From assembly GCA_946538835.1 (NCBI GenBank), contig CAMNGZ010000005.1, positions 1 through 35,982 of the forward strand: DNA of 35,982 bases, written 5' to 3'. Made by a program: the position numbers and the translations under genes. The notes beneath the pieces were generated by a model, which saw only the letters and a program-made list of their open reading frames with translations, searched no databases and was not told the origin of the DNA. The DNA is from an uncultured Clostridium sp. Lineage in GTDB: Bacteria > Bacillota_I > Bacilli_A > Acholeplasmatales > Anaeroplasmataceae. Numbering within the stretch: position 1 is the first letter of the stretch; each line of letters starts with the position of its first letter. Shown piece by piece: positions 1 through 11,000 of the stretch.

Positions 1-5
1 TAATT

Positions 6-1607
6 TTATTTAATTGTATATACTAGTTCAAAACGTCCTTCAACTAGTTTATATTCAGGTGTAAACTTATGTGTTTCAATTAAAGAAACAAGGTTTGTAT
101 TTCCACAATCTTTAAAATCAAGAATGATTTGTTTGTTTTCTAAATCTACGCTTAAATATTTTAAATCAACATTATCTTTAACAAATTTTAATATAGTATC
201 ATATTTAGTTTCTGAAACTTTTAAATCTCCAATAGTAATTTCATCAATATTTGTAACAAGCTTGCCTTCACCACTGACCTTATTTAGTTTAATACTAACT
301 TCAGTCTCTTTAGAATTAACATCAAGTAATATTACAATATAAAGATAATTATCATGAATTTTAGTGTTAATATCCTCAACAACAAGGTATGAATATGCAT
401 CCGCATTAAGATTTAATACTGCACTAGATAAACCTACACACTTATTCTTTTCAATTTCATGATTAATTGTCTCTTCATGTACTTGAAGTGTGAATTCTCT
501 ATTAGTTAAATATTCCATAGCCCTAACGAAATCAATATCAAATGTTACATGATCATCACTTCTTGAAATAACACCAGGATATGATTCAACATTAGCTGAT
601 GTGATACCAATACTTGAGAAATCAATTTTCTTAACAACAGCTTTATCATTTTCATTAAGCATTTCATAACCATTTACTAAATAATTAAATACTATAGATG
701 CGTTATCATTATTCACGACTTTAGAATTTACTAATGTTTGCATATTAGCTTTTACACTAACTAAAGATGATTCAATTGAATCTGTAGGATTTGTTGAAAT
801 TGCTTTAGACACATCAGCGCTTAAGCCGATGTTTGTTTTTGTAAATGAATAGCCAATTTTCTTTTGACTATTTAATGTATCAAATAAGACAGAAAATAAT
901 TCATTTGAATTAATAGAACTAGTTAACTTATTTAAAATGTCCCTAGAAGGAATTTTAATATCAAAACCAGTTTTATCAATATTGCATTTTACATTTAAAT
1001 CTAGATTTTTAAACATATTTTCAAAGCTAGATTCATCGATATTAGGTAAAACAAAGTTCTTAATAATAAAGTTGTTTGTATCTAGTTTACCAACATTTAT
1101 CTTGTTGATTTTCATATCAACAACATCTGTTGTTTCAATATATTTGATTGTACAAGATGCATATACACAAGATTTAATCATTAAGAATTCACAAGGCATA
1201 TAAATAGTGTAGTTAGTATCACTATCATAAGTCATATAAATATTCTTTACTTTAAGTTTACCAAGATTAATTTTTCCACTTGCAGCATGAAGTAAATAAT
1301 TCATATTATCTTCACTTAATGCGATATCCATCTCGTTAGATGTACTAGTCTTTAAGCTTTCTAAAGAATCATATAAGACATTTTGAGTAACTTGACTAGT
1401 TGGCTTATCTTCCTTAGCAATCTGCTGAACACGTTCACTACCATTGAAATTCTCACTAGTTGAAATATTCACTCCGACATATATTACAAGTGCAATTGCA
1501 AGAATTAACGCTAAAAAAACTAATCCAATTATAATCCTGAAAAAAGTTCTAATAGGATGTCTTTTTTTACGCTTTTTATTATTTTCTAAATTCTCATTAT
1601 TATCCAT
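6..1607 (-). CDS. Membrane-anchored hypothetical protein (533 aa), short basic cytoplasmic N-terminus, one TM, extracytoplasmic domain possibly YpmS-like
   Basis: Full ORF; KKRKKRHPIRTFFRIIIGLVFLALILAIALVIYVGV N-terminal TM; SD GGGAG upstream of the ATG; TAA stop. Confidence 0.8.
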   Translation of the reverse strand: MDNNENLENNKKRKKRHPIRTFFRIIIGLVFLALILAIALVIYVGVNISTSENFNGSERVQQIAKEDKPTSQVTQNVLYDSLESLKTSTSNEMDIALSEDNMNYLLHAASGKINLGKLKVKNIYMTYDSDTNYTIYMPCEFLMIKSCVYASCTIKYIETTDVVDMKINKINVGKLDTNNFIIKNFVLPNIDESSFENMFKNLDLNVKCNIDKTGFDIKIPSRDILNKLTSSINSNELFSVLFDTLNSQKKIGYSFTKTNIGLSADVSKAISTNPTDSIESSLVSVKANMQTLVNSKVVNNDNASIVFNYLVNGYEMLNENDKAVVKKIDFSSIGITSANVESYPGVISRSDDHVTFDIDFVRAMEYLTNREFTLQVHEETINHEIEKNKCVGLSSAVLNLNADAYSYLVVEDINTKIHDNYLYIVILLDVNSKETEVSIKLNKVSGEGKLVTNIDEITIGDLKVSETKYDTILKFVKDNVDLKYLSVDLENKQIILDFKDCGNTNLVSLIETHKFTPEYKLVEGRFELVYTIK

Positions 1608-1627
1608 TTAAATCAACTCCCAAATTG

Positions 1628-1636
1628 ATTATAACA
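1628..1636 (-). promoter_or_regulatory. Candidate extended -10 promoter (TGTTATAAT) for the 533-aa gene
   Basis: Minus strand reads TGTTATAAT about 20 nt upstream of the ATG at 1607; no strong -35. Confidence 0.4.
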
Positions 1637-1722
1637 CGATTTTTTTTAAACTTTATCTGTTTTCACATAAGCTTCATAACTATTAAGAAATTATGAATGA
1701 ACTTAAAAATTTTTATTCATTT

Positions 1723-1753
1723 AAAAAGCAATCCTAATAGTTATTAGAATTGC
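1723..1753 (-). terminator. Rho-independent terminator downstream of the 106-aa ORF
   Basis: Arms 1728-1738 / 1743-1753 (one G-U pair), loop 4 nt, T-run on the minus strand. Confidence 0.7.
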
Positions 1754-1760
1754 CATAATT

Positions 1761-2081
1761 TTATTTAATTAAATAAGCTTTTTTAGCTTTATTATACTTG
1801 ATAACATAAAGAATCTCAGTAATTCCTAACAACAAAATAGTCAAAAGGAATAAATAATCATAAACATTGATGATGACATTTTTAACAATTACTGCTGCTA
1901 CTATTATAGTTATAACCTCATATAAGCTAGCTAATATGATAGCTGACTTAGATAAATGAGGAGCCTCATCCTTATTCTTTAATGTAATATTAAGATGGAT
2001 AAAATAAATGAATAGAGCCATACAAGATAAGCTTATCACTGCTGCAATGTAGAAAAAATTATTTTCTAAAGTATTAATCAT
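1761..2081 (-). CDS. Small multi-pass membrane protein (106 aa), unknown function
   Basis: Several hydrophobic segments; start codon overlaps the stop of the giant ORF by 8 nt. Confidence 0.7.
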   Translation of the reverse strand: MINTLENNFFYIAAVISLSCMALFIYFIHLNITLKNKDEAPHLSKSAIILASLYEVITIIVAAVIVKNVIINVYDYLFLLTILLLGITEILYVIKYNKAKKAYLIK

Positions 2082-5000
2082 TCTTCTTACCTCTCTTTAC
2101 AATAATAAATAAAACCACAATTAAACCAGTTAATGCGACAACTGATGCATACACAATTGTGTATGTAATATTAGGGTTGCTATATTTGAATGTAATATCA
2201 GATTCATAACCATTTGTACCCTTAATAATAAGCCTATGTGTACCGTTTTTAACAACAGTATCTTCGTTAATCTTTACACCATCAAGTGTCAAATCCGCAT
2301 TGATATTATCAATGATAATCTTATTATAATAATTACCTTCGTTTTCTACAGGAACATAAGCATCAACTGTAAAATTCTTTGTGTAAACATAACCATTTAA
2401 ACCAGTTATCTTAATAATGTGATTACCAACGATATCATAATTATTACCATTAGTATAAGTTACATTATCAATCTCAACAGACTCATAACTATTAAGAATG
2501 TCAAATGAGGCGTTAAAATGATTTTTTTCTAATGTATTTTCATATACAAAATCAGGAGTAATCACAAAATGAATTTCTTCATTATATCCAGCTTCACCAA
2601 TAATAGTTACTGTATGATTACCAATAGTTTTGACTAATGAGTCATCATATAGTGCACCATCTAGATAAATAGTCGCATTAGGAATTGTGACATGTAATTG
2701 ATGGAATGAATCATTATCTTTAAATGTTGCAAGATAATCATTTCTAAACACATATTTGTTGTAATAACTATTAGTACCAAATACTTCTAATGTATAATTA
2801 CCAACATTAGAAATCTTGGTGTTAGAAATGTAATCACTACCATTTAGACGTAATTTAGCATGTGGTACATTGATAAATAATGTCTCGTTCTTATAAACAG
2901 CATTATTTTCAATTCCCATCACAATTTCACTAACAGTAATATCAAATACCTCACTAGCATTTAAACCTTCAAATTTAATTGAGTGGTTTCCTACTGTATT
3001 TAACAAATAATTATTATTTACTTCTTCGCCATCAACATAGATATTAGCGTTAGCATTAATTCTAACTTGTTCATTATATTTAGCATTATCAAAGATATTA
3101 GTATCAAGTTCAATATATACAAAATAATCATGTGAATAATTAACTCCACTAATTGTGATCTTATGATAACCATAATAATCAATTAGTGTATTACTATATT
3201 TGTTGCCATCTAAATATAATTTATAATCAAGATCTTTATTGAATATAGCAACTACCTTATCATTAACTTTATAGCTGTTAATTTTAGCATCTGTTAAAGA
3301 ATCATATAATTTAGTACCTTGGCTAGTTTCATTAATATTAACCAAGTAAGTCTTTACTACATTATTGTAATCTATAGTTTTAACAATATTATTACCAATA
3401 GTATTAATCGTTAATGGTAAATTAACTAATGAGTCATTCAAATAAATTTCTTTATAACCTAGATTACTTGATTCACTTAATACACATGATGCTGTCTTAT
3501 TACTGATTGATTCAATTTGTTGATCATCAAGTAATAAATCACTTCTCAATTCAAATTTATAACTAGATTTATAACCATTTACACCATAAATATCTAATTC
3601 ATATTTACCTTTAGTATTTAATTCACTAAAGTCATAATCTTCACCATTCAATGTAGCACGACTAATTTTAGATGATGTTAATGGAGTGATTGAAGAAGTT
3701 GAATCACTAACATTATTTACTACTTCTTTAACAACAATATTATAAATAACCTCTTCATTACTATTACCAATAAACTTAACCATGTGATTACCAATAGTAT
3801 CTAAATCGGACATATTGTTATCAATAATTACTCTAGCATTAGATTCAAATTCACACTTATTTTTATAACTAGCACCATTTTTTAAATCTGTCACTAAGTT
3901 AATATCAAAATAATATGTATTATTGTAATCAACACCACTTATAACAATTTTGTGTAATCCAAATGAATTTACTAAATCATTTTTAAAATATGGATTATCA
4001 TCAAGTGTTAATGAATATTTTAAAGTATCTCCAAATGTTACTTTGTTGAAATCTAATGAATTTAGATAAGCCTTAGATTTTGAATCATAGATAGTATCTG
4101 AAGGTGTTTCAAGAATAGTTACTTTAATATTCTCTCTGTAATCACCTTCACCAATTAATGTAATAATATTATTACCAATTGTATCAATAAAGTTTGTAGT
4201 AGTTTTATTTCCGTTAACTAAAACATCACCTAAAATTACATCATTTGAATTCTTGAATGTGACAATATTATTATAAGAATCCTTTAATTCATCTGAATTA
4301 AATAAAAGACTTGATTCAATCACAAAATCATAACTCTTAACATAATTACCTAAACCCTGAATTTCAAAATGATATCTACCAATTTTATAGATAGTTTCAT
4401 AATTATATTCTTCGCCATTTAAATATGTCTTAGCTTCAAGTGAATTATTGATAAATTTAGGACTAACTTGAGTGTTGTATTTTTGACTAGCTACATCACT
4501 TACATTAGCTTCAATAACGAAATTATATGGTGCTGATACATAATCATTTGTACCAATTACATTTAATGTGAAATTACCAACTTTATTAATTGTATCACCA
4601 CTAGAAATTACAAATTCATCAGCTTGTCCTTTGTTTATTACAAGGCTCTTAGCATCAGGAACTACAATAGTTCTTTGTGAATCATAAGTTCCATTATTTG
4701 AAATGCCTGAAACATTTTCAAAAATTGTGAATGTGTAATACTTGTCATCCTTAACATTTTCAAGTCCATGAACAAATAATGTGTGGGTACCAACAACACT
4801 ATATTCATCCCCAGAATTATACTTGATTCCGTCGATAAACATTTCAACACCACTAGCTTTGATTACAGCTTTAGTTTGATATTCTTCAGATATACCTTCA
4901 ATCAAATAATTAATTGTAAAATTATATATTTTCTTGTAGTCATTAACACCAATAACTGTGATTTCATAATCACCAACTGTATCAAATAATCCAAGCTCCT

Positions 5001-8000
5001 TTGATTCTCCATTTACTAGAACATCTTTAGCCACACCATTTAATGATAATCTGACTGACGAATCGAAAGATTCCTTGAAATTATTAATTGAACCATCTAC
5101 AGTTATTACAAATTCATATGTAGATTCATTATCAAATGATTTTAATAGACACTTATTGTTACCAATTGTGTTTACAATTTCATTTAAAGAAACCTCATTT
5201 TCATTTACAAATAATCTACCATTCGCTTTAGTAAATATTAATAAATTAAGATTATCAAATTTATATTCAACATTTTCTTCAATGAAACAATAATAATCAT
5301 TTTGATAGTCAACGCCTTTAATGCTGATTTTGTGGTATCCGAATGCTTCTACAACTTGATTATTGTATAATACATCATCTAAATAAATGTCATACAACAA
5401 GTCTTGATTAAAGGTTGGAATATTACTTGAAATACTAAACTTATTTTCAAAAGCGCTAGCCTTAGTAGTGAATAGAGGCATTGAGTCTTTGTTTATAGTT
5501 TCTGTAATAAGAACTTCTTCTACATGTTCATTTAAATTTACATCTGTAAATACTACTTTATTATTACCTACAGTATTAACTTGATATGGTAATTCTACAG
5601 ATGTACCATTTACTGAAACATCAAGGAATTTTAAAGTATTTGAAGTCAAAGATATTGTAACAATATCACTTGCATTATTTAAAACATTAATATCGCTGGT
5701 TAAACTAAATTTATATTCAGAAGATACATAATCATTTTCACCATAAATTTGAAGTGTGTATTGACCAACAAGTGATACTATTGTACCAACAGTATAATCT
5801 TCACCATTCAATTTAGCACCTGTGATATTACCATAAATTAGAGGAATAAATTCTTCATTAGAATCAGTGACTAAAACATTTTCTTTAACAACGACATTTA
5901 AATCCACTTCTTCACCATCAAAGCTAATCAATGATACCATATGATTACCGACTTTGTTGATAATTTTAGACTCTTGCAAGTCAACATAAGTTTCTTTAGC
6001 ATTAGTTTCAATTTCTTTATTTAGAATATAAATATCATTATCTTCTACATTCTTTAACAAATTAATATGTAGATAATAAGTTGTCTTATAATTAGCACCA
6101 ACTACTGTTATTTCATGTGTTCCCCAAACAGTGATTGAATCATTCTTTGTGTAGGAATTACCATCTAGCAATAGAGTGTATACTAAATCATCACCACAAG
6201 TGACACTCGCTTTATCTACACTATATTCTATAGCTTTAGCTTTAGAATCATATGCTCCATTAATTGTTTCTAAAATATCAATTGTATAATTTGTAATATT
6301 ACCATTTGCATCTTTTGATACTAACTTGTTATTTCCAATTGTATTTACCTTAAATGGTAATTCAATATTTTTACCATTTAATAAAAGTGAATCAAATACT
6401 AAATCCGAATCATATTCAATTGTAACAGCCTTATCAGATGTAGAATTTACATTCTTAATTTCACCAAGCAAATCAAAAGTGTAAATGTTTGAATAATTCT
6501 TTCCACTTACTTTCAAAGTATAAGAACCAATCTTATTAACCTTATCGCCACTATTAAAAGACTTACCATTTAATTCAATTTCAATACCATTACCATTTAC
6601 TACAGGAGAAATAGAACTTGTATAAATTTTACCATTTTCAAAATTAGAAATAGTTTCACGAACTAATACATTCTTAGTTATTTCTTCACCAAATCCCTTG
6701 AATGTAACCTTATGATTACCAATTGTATCAATTAAAGAATCACTATTTATTCCATCTACTAATACACTACTAGCATTTGATTTGAAAGAAGCATGAAGTA
6801 AATACTCATTGTCTAAGTCATCTACTAATTCAACATATGCATAATATGGCTTAGATTCATAATCATGACCTTTTACTACAATTTCATGGTAACCATAAGT
6901 ATTGATTAAATCTTTTTGATTATATGTCTTACCATCAACAAGCACTTGATACACAAGATTATCTTGGAATTTAGCAACAACTTCATCAATAGTATAAGAA
7001 TTAGCTTTAGCTTTTTCTTTTGATAGATATAGTGTGGAACCTGTTGTCTCTTCTAAAATAATGATCTCATATGAATCGATTACCCCATTCTTGTTGTAAG
7101 CTTTTAAGATATGTTTACCAATTTCATTTAATTCATAGTTGTCAATTTCAATCTCTTTATCATCTAATTCATATTTAACATATGATAAATTTCCATATTG
7201 ACTTAACGAAACATTAGTTTTCTTTTCAACCTTAGAATCAAGATTATTCATATTATCTTGAATTGGGCTCTTTAATGTAAATGAATAAGTATTCTTATAA
7301 CCATTTTCACCATTTATTATTAATGTATAAGTACCAATTTGATCAATTGTTTCACCATTATAAGCACTTGTAACTGTTTTTGATTGAGTTTCATAGCTTA
7401 ATAAGGCATTTGCTACCTTTCCTTTTATTACAGGAGTAATAGCCATATCACTAGATGTAGCATTAAGTACTTCTTCTTGAATCACAACGTTCTTACTAAT
7501 CTTTTTATTACCAACACCATTGAATGTTACTATGTATTTACCAACATTATTTAAAGTATTATCGCTAGAATTAATAACGGTTGATAAAGCGTTAGATTTT
7601 ACTTCATATGATAATGAATATGCAGTATCATCTAGGTTGTCAATCAAATTTATCATGAAATAATAAACATTTTGATAATCGATACCTTTTATTACAACCT
7701 TATGCATACCATATGTTGTGATATTTTTGGCATTAGCATCATCTTCATTTAATTCTAGTGTATATATTAATTCATTTCCAAAATCAAATGATAAAGAGTC
7801 TACACTATTAGCTAAAGCTTCATTTTCAGTCTTATAAATAGGGTTACCACTATTAGTTTCTTTAATAAAGATAGTATATGTTTCTTTTAAATTATTACCT
7901 ATTAAAACTAATGTATTCTTACCAAGAGTATTAAATTTAGTATTCAATACGTATTCTTTACCATTTAGTGTGCTAGAAAGAACATTCACTTTAGTAGTAT

Positions 8001-11000
8001 TAGCTTTAACACTAGTTGTATATTCATTTTTGATTGTATCATCATTAAATAAGACATCGCTTGAAATAGTGATTACATACTTAGTCAAATTACCAAAATA
8101 ATCTTCAAGAACTAGATTATATAAACCCAATGTATCCAAAGTAGGTAATGTTTCAATATTTACATCATCTAATTTTATACTCTTGTAATTTGACATATAT
8201 TTCTTAGTCAAAGAAATAGTATCAGAAATTTTTAATCCACTAGTAAGGATTTGATTATTATTTCCAGCAGTATAATCAATTTCATTTTCAATATCAAAAC
8301 GATACACATTAGTATAATCATTGTTACCATAAACAATTACTACATATGAACCAACAATATCAAAAGAACTATTTGATTTTATTTCAGTTTCAGCACTGTC
8401 TAACTTGTTCTCAGATAAACTCAACTTATTCATCTTTTCACAAGTGATGACTATTTTTTGATTATATGTCTTTTCTGGGCTAACACCATTTATCTTAAGA
8501 TTATCTTTAAGTCTGAACATATAAGTGGCTTCATATTTATTAGTACCACTTACGACTAACTTATAATTACCAATTTCGTCAACTAATACACTAGTCTCTA
8601 AAGAGTCAGCATTAAAATTAGTTGAAACACTAGCTTTACCATACATGATAATTGAAACGCTCTTAACCAAATCAATTTCATAAGTATAATCATCAAGTGA
8701 CAATGATGGTGTATCAAGTGTAGAATTCGCTTTAACTGAGTTAAAGAAAACTTCTTCTTTTACAACAAATTTTAATTCCTTAATATATTTATTACTACCA
8801 CGAACAAATAAGCTATGGTTACCAACTAAATCAATATTTTTTAAATAATAATTAGTTTCTTTATCTAAATCTAGTGTAGATAATGCAGTTTCATTAGAAG
8901 TCTTAAATGTAACATTATTTAGATATGTATATTTATTTGAATAATCAAGTAAAGTAGATGTTGCATCTGATTCATTGACTAATACATTAGTATTGATAAC
9001 TAAAGTGATTACATAATCAAGGTCATCTAGGTGTACTGTGATGTAGTGGTTACCTACTTCATCGTATAAGACACCTTGGCTAAACTCTTTACTATTCTTA
9101 TCCATGTCAAAATCATTATATGAAATACCATTACCATCTTTAAATGTGATAGTGGCATTATCAAGGCATACTAGTGATTGGGAATCAGTCTTAGTGCCAT
9201 TTAATGTAACAACTGGTTTAATGTAGAAATAAATAACTGTATTAGTAGATTCAGTAGTAGTTTCTAAACCATTTAGATTAAATGTAAATGTGAAATAATG
9301 CTTACCTACTGTTTTAATTTCTTGATTATCTTTATATATTTCAGTAATTCTATTTGTATTGTTATCAGTTAATGGGAATGTTAAATTAACTGAAACACCA
9401 TACATATTAAATTCAAATGAGTGACCATTAAAATAAACCGCTGCAATATTAATTACTTTACTGTCAATGATAATGTAGTTGATTATTTTTTCATATCCAC
9501 CACGAGCATTTATCTTTAATTGATATGTTCCGCTTCCAAGTTTAAGACCTTTTAGTTCTTCAACACCATTTATAGTTTTTAGATTAGAAACATCTTTACC
9601 AGTTTCACTAGTTAATTCAAATGATAAATCAGTAATGTTAAATGTGTAATAATCAAATATTGATTGATTACCAATATATGCCTTGGCATTTTCCACATTT
9701 AACTTAGGTGAAATAATAAAATCAATTGTTTCATCATCTAAAAGTAATTGATATTTACCAATAACATCTAGTCTATAACCAGATTTAAAATCTTCTACAT
9801 TTATAACATTATCATTATAAACATAAGTTAGACTTGCTGTCTCATAGCCTGCAAATAAGATTATTTTTGAATCAAAGAATTCATCACCATCTTTAATGTT
9901 GACACCCTTTTTAATTTCAAAATTATAAGTAACTTTATATGTACCTTTTTCACTATCAAAAGTTTCATTTCTTAAATTTTTACTGTTTTGATATCCTTTA
10001 TAATAAATATTTAATTCATATTTTCCGGCTTTAGAAATTGTTTGTCCACTAATGTATTCTGCAGTTTCAGTGCCATTCGAAATAGTCATGTAGTTACCAC
10101 AAACTGCAGGAATTACACCATGATCAAATATTTGATTAGTTTCTGTAACATTTAATTCTTCTGGTAAAACATAGAATTCGATAGTCTTAACTAATTCATT
10201 TGATTCATTATAGATTTCAAATTTATAGTCGCCCGCTTCTTTAACCTCTTGACCAAGTTCATATGCTTCTTTATTTAATTTAAATTTACCACCAGAAACT
10301 ACAGGTAGAACTGAACCAATATATTCTTTCTTATCAACTAAATTACATAAAGGAGTTATATAGAAATTTATTGTAACTTGGTAATTAGATTCACCAAATA
10401 AAGTTAAACTATTATTACCAGGATTGTATGTTTCAAATCCAGAATAGATTTTATGATTATTTAATATAGCATTAGCAGCATTACCAGTCCATGATAATGT
10501 AGTATGTTGAGTTTTATTGACGCTATTAAATTTATTAATAACTGTTTCACCATCTATTTTTTTTGAATAAGTGACAGGAATATTATCTGAAACATTTACT
10601 TTAGTTGTATCAATGTAAATAGTTGGGTTAATTGTAAAAGTATAGCTTGTAACCAGTTTATCATCTAATCCATATACTTCTAGTGTGTAGTCACCAAATG
10701 AGTCAATAGTTTCTCCTGATGCAAATTCCTTACCATTTAATTTAACATTTAAGTTTGATAAACTTTCAAATGTAATTTTAGGAGCATCTAGAGTTTCATA
10801 TTGAGTACCACTTACTAAACCTTCTATATCAAATACATTTAAGTTATATGTTTTAACAATACCATTATCTAAAGTAACTACTAATGTATTTAAACCTTTC
10901 TTAGTAAGACTAAATCCGGTAGTTACTTCTTCACCATTAAGTAAAGCACTACCTTCGAAATCAATAATGTCCCCTAATAAATAAATATCATTATTAACTA

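Noticed and set aside
124-1203. Plus-strand ORFs of 72 and 88 aa antisense to the 533-aa gene
   Set aside because: No SD or family signature; they are shadow ORFs of a much longer coding sequence
2074-2160. Sortase (LPxTG) anchoring of the giant protein
   Set aside because: No LPxTG-like motif before the C-terminal TM (SNPNITYTIVYASVV...), so only a TM anchor is supported
4662-5293. 63-72 aa ORFs inside the giant gene
   Set aside because: Overlap a continuous 3365-codon frame; composition typical of out-of-frame translation of AT-rich repeats
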